64,000 nt of DNA from Tillus elongatus (GCA_964006375.1 OZ023265.1:12597295-12661294), one strand, 5' to 3'; shown: positions 39,717 to 53,062, numbered from the stretch's first letter. Numbers and translations: made by a program. The notes: generated by a model from the letters alone, not told the origin.

Positions 39717-39957
39717 TAGTTTTATCGTGATACAACAACAGGACTTTTTTGAAGATTTTATAATTCCCTTTAAACGTGTATTGTTAGATTTGAGATAAAG
39801 ATTCAAGCAAAAAGGTTATGAGTCGTTATCTGTTGGTTTTTATCGTGATGCAACAAGAGGACCTTTTTTTGAAGATTTTAGAATTCCCTTTAAACGTGTA
39901 TTGTTAGATTTGATATAAAGATTCAAGCAACAAAGTTAGGAGTCCTTATCTGTTGGT
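39717..39957 (+). repeat. About 121-bp tandem duplication
   Basis: TTTTATCGTGATACAACAAC (39718) recurs as TTTTATCGTGATGCAACAAG (39838). The intervening GAAGATTTTA(T/G)AATTCCCTT, AACGTGTATTGTTAG and TTATCTGTTGGT blocks recur at the same offset. Confidence 0.85.
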
Positions 39958-40297
39958 CACGGTCAGTTTAGGCCTTTAAATTTCGATAGATCAATGTCAA
40001 ATTTGCAACATAAATACAGAGTTGTATTATATACGTGTGCACCAAATTTGAAAAGAATCAATCAACGACAAAAAAGTTATCGACAAAAAATTAAAAACAA
40101 TTTTTTTTGACGCCCTATAACTCCGTTATTTTCGAGTTTTCGAAAAACTAAATAGAAACTAGTGGCATTAATTTTTGAGTAGAATAACCCCCTGAATTTT
40201 CTGCTCAACATTTCCGGACGCCCTGTATTGTTATATTAGTTTATATTCTTTAAATTTTTATATTCCTTTAATTTTTCATTATCATTTTATTCCAGTT

Positions 40298-41455
<1,158 letters not shown>

Positions 41456-41524
41456 CGAACTTTTATTATTTGTGTTATTATTTCCCTTGTTTTTTTACTT
41501 ACGCTATTTTTTATTTCTTTTCAG

Positions 41525-41729
41525 TTGCTGTTAGGACTATCTGATGCATGCGAAGTGGCCTACTATACTTACATATATGCAAAAGTGGACCAAAAGTTTT
41601 TCAGACAGGTGACGTCTTTTACGATATCAGCAACTCTGATTGGACGGTTTATATCTGGCCTGCTCGCACAACTATTGCTATCCACTAACTCTCTGGATTT
41701 TGGACAGTTGCATTATATTACTTTTTCAG
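41525..41729 (+). CDS. SLC19-family vitamin transporter, gene B, exon 2
   Basis: This 205-bp exon lies between TTTCAG (ending 41524) and GTGAGT (starting 41730). It begins in phase 0, continuing exon 1, and ends in phase 1, matching exon 3. It encodes LLLGLSDACEVAYYTYIYAK, a signature of SLC19 carriers (the human thiamine transporters have AAEVAYYAYIY at the same place), then a membrane helix LIGRFISGLLAQLLL. It sits between a HINE-like repeat ending 69 bp upstream and another repeat, interrupted by LINE copy F, starting 104 bp downstream. Confidence 0.92.
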
Positions 41730-41833
41730 GTGAGTTGACCACTAATAAGAAACTAAAATTCACTGTCTACACACAAAATATTACGATATAGCCCAACTTG
41801 CCTCAGTACAAAAGTCAAAATCAAAAAAAGTCT

Positions 41834-41881
41834 GGATGCAGCAAGTGCGTTATGCAAGTGAATTTTTATAAACATGTTTTT
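41834..41881 (+). repeat. Left part of hairpin-ended element interrupted by LINE copy F
   Basis: GGATGCAGCAAGTGCGTTAT, then GCAAGTGAATTTTTATAAAC equals the left end of the elements at 38483 and 45355. The rest of the element resumes at about 45012 after the LINE. Confidence 0.8.
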
Positions 41882-44800
41882 AAAGGATTTTTTCACGCCC
41901 GAGGAGGTGCTACCCCTTACATCAAGGGGCCGGTGAAGTCCCAACGGACGTTTCCGGTTCTGGTGTATGAGTCGGTTTCCCTTATAAACAAAAATGATGA
42001 TGGCTCCTCCTTGTACAAAAGATTCCGGAAGTAAAATACCCCTCCATTGGGATCTCCGGGAGAGGGTTCTACAGGGGGCGCCAGCATCGAGATTTACAAT
42101 ATCCTTCTCGAATATATGTGGCCTAAATTCTAACCTGAACTCCGTCCACCATTTCCTCCAGGCTAATAGGCCCCAACTACTCTTCCTCACCGAAACTCAA
42201 ATCAGTGCCAAAACAGCCACTAATCACCTTAATTTCCCGGGGTATGAGCTCCTTACTTCTTTTAGATTGTATGGAGGCGTGTGCGCGTACGTCCGTAGCA
42301 ATCTACCCTGCACCAGGCTCCCCAATTTAGAAGCCGGAAGAAAAGACATACTATGGATAAAACTCTCTCTCAGGGCTCCAACTAAATTCATCTGTTGCGT
42401 TTACCGGCCACTTTCTGACAACAACTTTGTCCAGCTCTTTGACTACCTTTCTGAAAAAACCGACCATCTGATTTCTGAATATCCCTCCTCCGAGGTCACT
42501 ATTCTTGGTGACTTCAATGTCCATAATAAGGAATGGCTAGGATCTTCAAAAACCGATCCACAAGGAAGAGCAGCGGAGGCCTTTGCAGTCAGCAATTATT
42601 TAGCCAATATGGTTCAGCAACCTACTTATTTTCTTCGCATCCAAACACACAGCTCAAATTCTTTGGATCTCCTTCTTACTACAAATCCTGACTGCTATAA
42701 GATATCAGTCACCGCCCCCCGGGGTCGCTCAGACCACGGCATGGTCACTGCTTCCTGCGCAATGCAACCCGAGGTCACAGTCATCACACCCACGTATCGT
42801 TTGGCACTACAACTCCGCGAACTGAGACGAAATGCGAGATTACTTTTCCTCATTTCCATGGGCGCCTGTCTGCTTCTCTCATCCTGACCCCACTGATATA
42901 TCACAAAACGTCACCGAAATTATCCAAGCTGGCATGGAATTATTTATTCCACGTACACAGAAAACCTCTGCAGCCACTCAAAAGCCCTGGTTCTCTAAAT
43001 CCTGTGACAAGGCCAGACTTGAAAAGGTCAAAGCTCACAAAAAGCTTCTACACAATCCCAATTCAAGCAAATCGTCAAGCATTTAACGACGCAAGAAACC
43101 ACTATATCCGCATTCTTTCTGAGGCCAAAAACTCGTTTAATAACCACATCAAACACAAAGTCCTCTTAAGCTCCAGCGGCAGCAAACCCTTCTGGACTCT
43201 TGCTAAATCTATTGGGAATAATTTCTGCAAGAGCACGTTCCCACCTCTTGTCTCAGGGGATGGAATTGTTTCTACCGCCCTGGGCAAGACTGAACTTTTT
43301 GCCTCGTTGTTCGCCGGCAATTCTACTCTCAACCCACCTCCAAATGTTCAACCACCAACAGTCCCCAATATCACGCATAAAATGACGGATGTCATTTTCA
43401 AAACAAAAAAGGTACAAAAGATGCTCTCTTCTCTTAATACCAGGAAAGCCTCTGGCCTTGACGAGATCCCAGCAATTGTTCTCAAAAAATGCGCACCAGA
43501 ACTTGCTCCTGTCCTGACTCGTCTGTTTTAAACATCTTACAATAGAGGCATGTTCACTAGTAACTGGAAAACTGCTCGAGTACAACCCGTCCCCAAGAAA
43601 GGATCGAAAGCGCTTCCTAGCAACTACAGGCCTATTTCTCTCCTTTCAGTCATCTCTAAAGTGATGGAAAAGTATATAAACACCGAATTACTAAAATTTC
43701 TTGAAAAACACAGTCTAATTCACGACAGGCAGTATGGATTCCGTCAGCGCAGATCAACTGCCGACGTCCTTTCCTTTGTCACCCATTCTTGGAACAAGTC
43801 TATGGAACTACACGGCGAATCCCAGATTGTCGCTCTAGACATATCCAAAGCATTCGACCAGGTTTGGCACGCAGCACTGCTTAATAAACTACCGGCCTAT
43901 GGCCTACCACCAAAACTCTGTACGTGGACAGCAAATTTCCTCTCCAACCGGAGCATTTCTGTTGTTGTGGATGGCCATTCCTCTAAACTGTATCCAATTA
44001 ATGCAGGAGTTCCTCAAGGTTCAGCTTTAGCCCCTACTTTGTTTCTTCTCCACATCAATGACCTCCTCTCTAGCACATCCAACCCAGTTCACAGTTACGC
44101 GGACGACGGCACCCTCCATTCAAATATACAATATTCTAAGCCTGTCTCTTTAGCCCAATTAGATGAGGATCGCAGACTCATGGAGGGTTCTATCTCTGTG
44201 GATCTCCAAAAAATATTAGACTGGGGAAGTAGAAATCTTCTACAATTCAACCCCACCAAATCACAGTCTTGCTTTCTTTCTCATAAGAGATACACCAACC
44301 CTAGACTCATCACAATAAACAACCAAGTTATTCAAAGTAATGAGTCCTTTTCACTTGTTGGCATCTCTGTGGATCGAAATCTCAATTGGCACCAACATGT
44401 CACATCAATTGCAGAAGCGGCTGCTAAGAAATTAGGTTTCCTCTTCGGCGCTCGCAAATACTTTTCACCAGCTAATCTCTATACTTTATATACTTCACAA
44501 ATAAGACCAAACCTCGAATACTGCTCCCACATCTGGGGTGCTGCTGCCGCTTCTACACTCGCTATCCTGGACTCCATTCAGAAGAGAGTTATACGTCTCA
44601 TCGGTGACCCTACCCTCACTCAAAGGCTTCCATCGCTTGCCCACCGACGTGCCGTTGGTGACCTCTCTCTTTTTTATAGATATCTCCACGGGCACTGCTC
44701 AGAGGAGCTTTCTTCCATAGTTCTTCCACCTGCTGCCCCCAACAGATCTACCAGGGGAACAGAGCGAATGCACTCTTTTACTGTCCAGGTCACCAGACAT

Positions 44801-45008
44801 CGAACATCTTGTTATGCCCGCTCTTTTCTCCTAAAGACTTCCAAGTTGTGGAATTCCTTGCCGGTACATGTTTTTCCTTCTCCCCCGAACCTCCAAACCT
44901 TCAAGTCTAGAATTAACAAGTTGCCTCTTTCCTACTTGTCGACACCCACGGTACGATAGTATTTAGGCTGTAAGCCCTCGTGGTGTGTTGTTCAAATAAA
45001 AAATAATT
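41882..45008 (+). pseudogene. LINE family 1, copy F, most complete plus-strand copy
   Basis: It lies in intron 2, same strand as the gene. Part of the 5' untranslated region (TTTTTTCACGCCCGAGGAGG) leads to an endonuclease frame from ATG 41994 to 42887 (FSNICGLNSNLNSVHHFLQ, ILGDFNVHNKEWL, GRSDHGMV). A 2-base loss near 42778 shifts the frame. Pieces continue at 42832-43086 and 43004-43531, ending in a TAA in place of the usual CAG (about 43529). The reverse transcriptase and C terminus are open for 469 codons (43550-44959), with LDISKAFDQVWHAALL, GVPQGSALAPTLFLLHINDL and SYADDGTLH. The 3' end is GCTGTAAGCCCTCGTGGTGT and an A-rich tail to 45008. Nearly complete but inactive through two frameshifts and a stop. 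Confidence 0.93.
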
Positions 45009-45011
45009 AAA

Positions 45012-45279
45012 AAATAAAAAAAGTGTCTTTTTTGTTAATGAAAGCAGGTATAACATTTGGTTACCAGTATAGCCTATATTATAGTAGAAACAATGTACCA
45101 TATTTCATCGAAATAAGTTTATTGTTTGAAAATGTACAAAAAGTTACCTAAAATAAACTTAAAATGTTCCCGAAAAAACTGGTTTCCTACCCAACAAACC
45201 TTAAGTTACTAGCAAATTCAGTTATTGAAATTTAAAGCATTTAATGAAAACTTGCTAGCAAAACGCAATTGCTGCCTCC
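45012..45279 (+). repeat. Right part of the element interrupted by LINE copy F
   Basis: GAAAGCAGGTATAACATTTG, GTTACCAGTATAGCC, GTTTATTGTTTGAAAATGTA and the end AAAACGCAATTGCTGCCTCC match 45355-45665 from position 45430 on. Together with 41834-41881 it reconstitutes one element. Confidence 0.8.
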
Positions 45280-45354
45280 CGATCTTCTTTTGTCACAAAC
45301 GTGTATTATATTTCGATTAAAAATGCATAAGAGGTGTTTGATTTTAAAAAGTCT

Positions 45355-45665
45355 GGACGCAGCAAGTGCGTTATGGTAGTGAATTTTCATAAAAATGTTT
45401 TTAATAGCAAATATGTGTTTTTTTTTTAAAGAAAGCAGGCATCAAATTTGGTTACCAGTATAACGTATATAGTAAAAACAATGTGCCATGTTTCATCAAA
45501 ATAACTTTATTGTTTGAAAATGTACAAAAATTTCCGAAAGTAAACTTAAAGTGTTCCCGAAAAAAACTTGTTTCTTGGTCAACCTTATAGATTACTACCA
45601 AATTGAGCGATTCAAATGTGAAGCATTTAATCAAAATTCGCTACCATAACGCACTTGCTGCGTCC
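45355..45665. mobile_element. 311-bp element with long inverted hairpin termini
   Basis: Left end GGACGCAGCAAGTGCGTTAT, then GGTAGTGAATTTTCAT. Right end AATTCGCTACCATAACGCAC, then TTGCTGCGTCC, giving inverted repeats of about 35 bp. No coding capacity. It is the best preserved of the family (compare 38483-38787, 25767-26119 and the split copy 41834/45279). Confidence 0.85.
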
Positions 45666-45940
45666 CGAATTTATTTTCTTACAAACATGCATTACATTTC
45701 GATGGAAAATGCAATAACATAAGGCGTGTTCGTCTAAAAAAAAAAAGAAAAGCCTGAGATTGTAGAAATAATTTTTTTAAGATGTAGCTTAAGACACCCT
45801 ATAATTAATGTATACAATTTTTTCGTATCTTGTATAATAGCGGATATATTGGGCTTTATTGATTTTTCACGAAAATACGACAAAAATTATATACCATTGA
45901 ATTTTAAACTCTAAGACTACTGCCAAAGCATCAGAGAAAG
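45666..45940. repeat. Repeat segment adjoining the hairpin-ended element
   Basis: Shares TTATTTTCTTACAAACATGC, TTAATGTATACAATTTTTTC and CATCAGAGAAAGGGTCTATT with 25440-25760 (reverse) and, in part, with 38793-39060. Confidence 0.65.
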
Positions 45941-45943
45941 GGT

Positions 45944-46250
45944 CTATTTGAAATGAATTTTCAGGAAACGTTTGAAAATTCCTTCAATCAGGAGAGTGTT
46001 TAGGATTTTTAGTACCTTCTCAAAGTTCTCTATATTGGTACTAGTGACATTAGCTAAAGCAGTGCTCACACCATATCCCCTCCTGAATTCACATTGTACA
46101 TCGAGAAGTAATTTATTGTCATTGAAATAGCCAATTATTTGGTTATACATAATTCTGTTAAAATTTTTAGATACGATCGGCAAAATACTAATAATTCTGA
46201 GGTCAGAGAATTATTTAGGATCTTTCTGTTTAAGCAGTGGTATTCCGTTG
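45944..46250 (-). pseudogene. Reverse transcriptase scrap of another LINE
   Basis: The minus-strand frame 46183-45944 begins MPIVSKNFNRIMYNQIIGYF and contains LLLDVQCEFRRGYGVSTALA. This is the conserved finger region of a non-LTR reverse transcriptase (the position of the YGFRQ-R-STADLL block in LINE family 1), but of a different family. No flanking domains remain. Confidence 0.6.
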
Positions 46251-47480
46251 TCTTCAACCCCAACAGCCGCCATGGAGGTGTTGCTGGGTCTGAACCTCCC
46301 CCCCGCCCCCTACACTTAGTTATTATGAGGGAGGCCAGGCTAGGACTATATATACTAGCCTGCAATGGTAGACTGAAGATCAACACAGGCTTCAGGGGCC
46401 ACTGCAAAATTCAGGAGATCGTGAAGGAGCCCATGCTTTAAATAAAGTCTGACGTTGCGAGCCCGCGAATCTGCAGGGAAAACAACTTTAAAGTGGAGAT
46501 CCCCGACCGTGAGGCATGGCGGGAGGAGACGCCGGGCATACCACGGGGCGCGCTCGCCTTGTTCACGGACGGAACCGGCGGGGAGCGTGGGACGGGCGCA
46601 GATATTTATCTGGAAGGACCGAGTGTAAGTCATAGTATTTCCCTCGGAGCCCATGCAACGGTCTTTCAGGCCGAAATGTACGCCATCCTGCACTGTGTAC
46701 GGAAGAACAAGAGAAGAGGCTACACCAACAAGCGGATCCTCATAGCCACAGATAGCCAGGCAGCCCTTAAGGCCCTAAGTAGCCCACGGGTGAATTCCTG
46801 GCTGGTGAGTGAGTGCTGAGACGAGACGAGCGACGTGGCTGGGAAGAAAGAGGTCACCCTCATCTGGGTGCCGGGTCACTCGGGGGTCAAAGGCAATGAA
46901 GAAGCTGACACTCTCGCGAAGAGAGGGTCAGCAGAACCATTTATGGGACCAGAACCGGCTCTGAGCGTGACAAAGAGCACTGCCAGGGGAGCCATTAAGT
47001 CCTGGGTCAGAAACCAACACAAGGTGTACTGGGCAGACTGTCCAGGGATCAAACATAGGAAGTTAATAATTGACGAATCCAGTTCAAAGAGAGCTGTGAA
47101 GCTGCTAAATCTTAGCAGAGGACAGCTCAGAAACATAGCAGGTCTCTTGACACATAGCCGTCAAGAAACACCTGCATAAAAGGGGCGGTTCGAGGGGGAC
47201 CTCGCATGCAGACTCTGCGGCGATGGGGAGGAATCAGCCCAGCACATCTTGTGCGAGTATAAAGCTCTGGACCGCAAAAGACAGCTGATCTACGGTCAGT
47301 CTAGACCGGAGACAAAGCATTATAAAACTTCACCTTACCAATCGCTGTGCAGACTAGTTGAAGGCACGGTGATTCTGGAATAGGTGGAGTAAAAAGACTA
47401 GGGGCATGGCCAATAAACCAAAGGTTGCAGTGCTATCGGGGCGGCAAATACGCGGACGAGCCCTGAGGGAGGAAAAAAGT
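46251..47480 (+). pseudogene. I/R1-type LINE, RNase H and zinc-knuckle part
   Basis: The C-terminal half of a second LINE family, in intron 2 of gene B. A lead region (about 46268-46440: LLGLNLPP, REARLGLYILACNGR) precedes an RNase H domain. Its acidic and His residues are visible in LFTDGTGGERGTG, FQAEMYAILHC, IATDSQAALKAL and IWVPGHSGVKGNEEADTLA. A C-terminal knuckle reads CRLCGDGEESAQHILC. From 46493 to the final TAG (about 47382) the reading frame stays the same. It is interrupted only by TGA at 46817-46819 and TAA at 47177-47179, so it has been killed by point changes rather than frameshifts. The 3' end matches window positions 1-193 and about 55851-55950. Confidence 0.88.
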
Positions 47481-47934
47481 GGTATTCCGTTACCAATCTT
47501 CCACTGCAGAAAAGAGTGCTTTCTTTATATAAAAGATTTTATAGTACAAACGATAAATTTATTGATAAAAGGACTGCAATACTTAAACATAGCACAAGAA
47601 TTTATCACCTCCAGTAGCGTTAGTTTTGATACTGTTAAGTGCCATGTCTACCATTTCTTCACTAGTAAGTGTAAACGCAAATTATTTTGCTTAGCAAATA
47701 TTATTTTGACTATAAAATTTTCTCAAGCTGTCACTTTTATTGTTTACGGTTTGAAAAAAGAAGGAAAATAATCAGCTATTTTCTTAGAGTCAGAAGTAAT
47801 GTGGTAGCTTAACCAAGTTAGAAAGCATAACTGTGAATATACCAGGTGTACTATATGAACACTGCTTCAGCAGTTTACATCAACATTATTAATGAAAATG
47901 GCGATACAATTTACTAAGACAATTTTTTTTCCAG
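47481..47934. other. End of intron 2 of gene B
   Basis: AT-rich and probably the original intron sequence. It ends with a T run and CCAG at 47931-47934, the acceptor for exon 3. Confidence 0.6.
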
Positions 47935-48692
47935 CTTTAATTCTTGCAACATGTTGGAGTATCTTCCTACCATCAGCCGGAAACAGCGTCTACTTTCACC
48001 AGGAAAACCACGTGAAGACGAGCATCCTTAGTGTCATTTGTAGTGCCTTTGTTTTAATGAAAAAACACTTCATTGAAAGTTTTTCCAATACGTATGTCTT
48101 AAAATGGATCATTTGGTTAATTTTATCAACCAGTGGATACATTCTTGTCGTGACTTACACACAGTTGTTATGGGGCGAAGTGAGTGGGGCAGAAGGCCAC
48201 AAATATCCTTACAATGGTACAGCCGAAGCGTTAGCTACAATGACTGGATTTCTAACAGCACTTTTTGCTGGTTGGTTACAGGTAGACTGGACGTATAAAG
48301 TCGAACTTGCACTTACCGTAAATTCTTTATTGCTGGGATTTATAACGCTAGTATCATCTCAAGCCTCTTCAACACTGACTTGTTTCATATGTTATGCAAT
48401 CTATGCTGGTTTGTTTTTCTTCATGTCAACAATTGCAACTAGTGAAATTGTGAAACATATACAAGAAGACAGTTTTGGATTAGTGCTTGGTGTTAGTACA
48501 TTTTTCAGCCTTATTGTTCAGTCTGTATTGACGATAGTTATAGTGACCAAAGGAGGTGCATTGGAACTAGCACCTCGTCAGCAACATACAATCTTCGGAC
48601 TGTATCATATTTTACTCGCTTTGATATATATAATCATTGGGTTCACTAATTGGGCAAAGGTTGCTGAACAAGTATATAGTAGATCATTTTAA
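47935..48692 (+). CDS. SLC19-family vitamin transporter, gene B, terminal exon
   Basis: It begins in phase 1 after TTTTTTTTCCAG and ends at TAA 48690-48692. The G left over from exon 2 plus CT encodes Ala, followed by LILATCWSIFLPSAGNSVYF. The polar loop before FVLMKKHFIESFSNTYVLKW, several membrane helices and EDSFGLVLGVSTFFSLIVQS align with exon 411-1174 of gene A and with the C-terminal half of SLC19 proteins. No stop or frameshift interrupts it. With exons 1 and 2 it completes a 421-residue protein. Divergence from gene A is substantial, so the duplication is not recent. Whether it carries thiamine or another vitamin cannot be told. Confidence 0.93.
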
Positions 48693-50284
48693 TGCTCAAC
48701 CTACTACAGCAGGCTTGTTTACATGGAAAAAAAATATTTATGTAAATTTAGTTTTTGTATAGAATGGACCAATTGATAGATGCCTCTGCCAAAAAATAAG
48801 TAGCTTTTACTTATATATTTTTCTTATTAAGAAAACAATCTAGATTTTGCAATATATTATTGCATCTTTTTATATTTTGTGACATATTTTTTACATTATA
48901 TTTAAATATAACCTTAGTACCACATTTTCTATCCATATTTCTTGTATAAATATGTCTTGTTAAGTTATTATATGCTGTGACTAGCCTCCCGGTGTTTGGA
49001 TTCAGGTCAATCCTGGCTATTATGACGTTAGCGCAGTGTTGCCAACCAAAAAGGGTCATGTTATCGTGTTAACCTGTCAAATATTATCGTATATTTTTAT
49101 AAATTATCGTATACTGGTACCCCCACTAAAATCTTTTAAACTCTCAAAATTTTGATGCTATGTTTATTTAAAGCTGCTAGCGGCTTTGTCGACAAACCAA
49201 AGTTATCTCGTGCTGTTGCAGAAGTATTCTCCTGGATGGCAATATGCGATTTGTGATGTACTTGCTAGAATTTTGTTAATAAGAATAATGTTGCACTGCA
49301 ATATGCACTACATTTGCTTTGGCCACGGCAAGTGTTTTGTGTTTTATTTTTATATAATTGTTAATTGTTTTGTGATGAACTTTGGCTCAGCAGATGCCCG
49401 ACGGATATTGACAATCCGTCTTTTGGGCGTGTCCTGAAATATTCTAACTTCCATTTCCTAGGGCGCCATCTTTATTCCCTATAAATAGGACGAGGTTAGA
49501 TCCCCGTGAGGACTTCTGCTAACGCCCTCGTAGAACACCAGAATTTACTGTTTCATAACGGCCTTGTCCTAGGGTAGCCAAGTGGAGAAAAACTATAGCC
49601 AGGGGTCAAAAGTTATTATTTCCCACAGAGTCCCTGGAAGTTAAGTAGGCTTTAATTACTTACTCCCGGATAATGGCGTTTTTCCCATCTTACACAGATG
49701 GAAGCAGAAATATTATAAACAGGTAAATATCAATTAAGATATACCTCTGCTAGTTACAATCCGTCCCAGGATTCTAGCTTAACCCACGTGCATTAGTGCA
49801 ACTATCTAATAGCGGTGCAGTGAAACGCAACTAATTTCCTAAAAGCTTCTAATAATAATAAACATATTTACAAGCAAAAGTTACAGTATAAAATTCCATG
49901 AAATATTAAAACCAAAAATTCGCTACAAACCATGCGATTAAAGGGACATTTTGTCTCATGCCAGATAACACTATCTTAGACAAGACATTCTTTCACAGTG
50001 AAAAATATATGACTATGCTAATATTTTAAAATATAAAAATGTTCGATAAAAAATAATTTGCGTAGAATTATTTTTACCCTTTTACAATAAATGGATTATT
50101 ATATTAACATTAGCACAGCATTGATAAAGCATATGAAAGCAACGTCAAGCGAAAAGCGACATGTACATGTATCACATGGGCAGTAATACTCCAGTGTAAA
50201 TTCACCAGTTCGGCCTAGGGTACTTGTTTTCCCGTGGGGCCTATTACGTTTGTTATATCTGTCCCTAATCTGATATTTACATAC
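48693..50284. other. 3' flank of gene B and unassigned DNA
   Basis: It probably starts with the 3' untranslated region. A GC-richer patch at 49430-49700 and AT-rich DNA follow. An 83-codon frame (49186-49437) and an 82-codon frame on minus (49059-48811) have no recognised homology. Confidence 0.35.
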
Positions 50285-50940
50285 TATTCAGAACAGCGCC
50301 ATCATCAAACCCCCGACAATACCGTCCTTTGATCTGATCATGGTCCACCCCATATAATATAAGTTGTCAGAGTCCCTAATTATTAACCAGGGGATGCTAA
50401 TGGCGGTTCCCTGTGACTCTGTAACCCTTCAACGGGTAAACAAACAGCTTGCCACTTTTATGCCTACAACACGCTATATAATTAAACACCCTGTCTAGCT
50501 GTTGTTACACACCATTCAGGACAGCGCCATCATCAACATCATCATACCCCCCACCCACCCCCGACAATACCGTCCTTTGAGATGATCATGGTCCACCCTA
50601 TACAGTGCAATTTGCTAGACACCCCAAATATTAAATATAAAATCCTAAACAACACTTTCAATACACAGGTTTCTCTTAAATGGGTAAAAACGAGACCAGT
50701 TAGTCACTTATTGTTACTGAACGCCAGGTATAATTAAACACCCTGTCTAGCTGTTACGCACGATTCAGGACAGCGCCATCATCAAACCCCCGATAATACC
50801 GTCCTTTGATCTCATCATGGTCCACCCTATACAGTGCAAGTTGCTAGACACACTAAATATTAAATATAAACTCCTAAACAGCACTTTCACTATTCAGGTT
50901 TCCCTTGAATGGGCAAAACGTGACTAGTTGACGTCACTTG
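50285..50940. repeat. About 240-bp tandem repeat, three units
   Basis: ATTCAG(A/G)ACAGCGCCATCATCAA recurs at about 50286, 50514 and 50763, each followed by CCGA(C/T)AATACCGTCCTTTGA and ATCATGGTCCACCC. Units 2 and 3 also share ACAGTGCAA(T/G)TTGCTAGACA and the AATATTAAATATAAA stretch. Unit 1 is the most diverged. Confidence 0.9.
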
Positions 50941-51040
50941 TCTATACCGAACACACTGTGTTCACCTGATTTCAGTATCAATAACTCAATGCCTTTTTAT
51001 AAAACATTGATACCCTGCCTAACGCCACCGGAATGAAACT

Positions 51041-52239
51041 AACCTTAGATAGATAGATAGATAGATATTTATTTCACAGATACAGCATAAAATCTGTTCG
51101 TGATAATGTCAGTATAAGCGATACATCAGTAAAACTAAAATTAAAATTTAAAATATAGCACGGTACAAACATGAAGCACATCACTTAATCTAAACAAAGA
51201 AGTCCTCGAGAGAGTAACAGGTCTTTTCCAACAGAAAATTTTTTAGGGTGTGCTTAAAAGTATAAAAAGTATTAGAGGCTTTCACAGCAGATGGCAGTTG
51301 GTTATAAAATTTACATCCATTATAATAAACATTCTTCTGGTATAGGGCAGTACAATGTGCAATAGGCCTCAAAATGTCTCTATTTCTGGTAGCATAACCA
51401 TGATAAATTTGATTTCCTGTGAAGTAATGATAATTCTTATGAACAAAGCAACAAATTTCATATATATAAGCGTTGTAAAAGGTGAGAATGGAATACTTCT
51501 TAAACAAAGGTTTACATGATTCATGAAACTCCGCACCAGCCACCATTCTAACAATCAATTTCTGTATTAAAAAGACACGATTAGAGTCAGACACAGCACC
51601 CCAAAAAATGATTCCATAGCGCATAAGTGAGTTGAAGCAGGCGTGGTATACACTCAACAGGGTGCTTTCACCGCAGACATTCTTTAAACATTTCACTGCA
51701 TATACACAACGCCTCAATCTAGTGCACAGAAAATCGACATGAGGTAGCCAGCGCATATGACTGTCAATAAATACTCCCAATATCTTAACATGACTGGAAA
51801 AACCGTAAACCATATCATCAACACATCTCATACCACCTGATCGAAAGCAAATTTTCACAGTTTTTTCGTGATTTAAGACTAATTTATTCTTGCCAGCCCA
51901 TACATTCACCCTTTCGTACACCAAGCTACATTTCTGGGTCAGTTCATGGAAACTATCTGCCCTGACAAGAATATTTATGTCATCTGCATAACACACAACT
52001 GTTATGCCTAAAATGTGATGAATGTAAAGAAGAAGATCATTGACATAGATCAGATAAAATAATGGCCCCAAAATTGAGCCCTGAGGCACACCCTTACACA
52101 GGCCACGAGAAGAATATCTGAACACGGCCGTCACAGACCCTCGTTCAATTCTTTCGTATAATCCTACCACGCTGCTATTACCACAAATAGAAACAACGAA
52201 ATACACCCAGTTAGTTTTACTATTTCCCACAAAACCCAC
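51041..52239 (-). mobile_element. 5'-truncated LINE with intact reverse transcriptase C-terminal half
   Basis: A 349-codon minus-strand frame (52239-51190) without interruption. It encodes reverse transcriptase motifs CKGVPQGSILGPLFYLIYVN and VVCYADDINILV (catalytic YADD), then a thumb and C-terminal region (LNHEKTVKICF, KILGVFIDSHMRWLPHVDFL, FNSLMRYGIIFWG) ending at EDFFV. The 3' side carries a short untranslated region and a (TATC)n tail (seen on plus as GATA repeats, 51041-51068). Endonuclease and the finger region are missing, so it is a typical 5'-truncated insertion. It belongs to a different family from LINE family 1, and the open frame suggests a young insertion. Confidence 0.88.
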
Positions 52240-53062
52240 TAGCTAAAAACAATAATATCACGGCGAGAACCTGTTCCGTTCGTGAGCTTAAGGCTTCTGT
52301 TTCTCTGCATTCTCTCTACCAGCCGCGTTATTGACTTGCGCCGGGCAACGTGTCCTGATAATCCCCATTGTGCGTGACCGGCCGGAAATTATTTCAAACA
52401 GATACACAGTTCATTCACTGCTCGCAGCGAATTTTCAAATTCTGAAATCAAAACCCAATGATTCGAATTTATTCTTTTCTAATTATTCGCTATTTGAACA
52501 GCTTAAATAAACTGCGCGCTATTCAAATAACCCAAATAAATTCGAACTTCATTACAGTTTATTTACTTATAACATGCCACATGATTTCTATAAAAATCAT
52601 ATGAGTTTATGAACTCTATGAATAATATAATAATAATATACACGATCTTTATATATGTTGTTTTTCATAATGTATTTATTACTTATTTATTTGATACAGA
52701 CAGAAAGCAAGTTTGTGTAGGTGAACAAGCATTATAGAAAATACATAATCCAGGTGATCTACCAACTCCATGACAAACTTTAATGATACATGCGTTAATT
52801 GTAAACAGTTTTTATTATATAGATATGTGTATGATTCTTTTTATTTAAAACCTTAAAAGCTGTTACTTTAATGTGGCTTCTACCACTTTCCATAGAGTAT
52901 TATAGGAGGGTGAGTCAAGTGGGAAGACGCCTTGGAGATAAACAATTTTTAAGGTTTCGAAACTTGATATCTACTGAATTCTTTTATCAATTTAGCAATA
53001 ATTATGGATGAAGGTTGTGGCTAACCTTCAGTTATTACAGCCCCAAAGGACTGGAATATTTG
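52240..53062. other. Unassigned intergenic DNA
   Basis: AT-rich with a short GC-richer part (52260-52400). No coding frame or repeat-family match was recognised. Confidence 0.35.
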
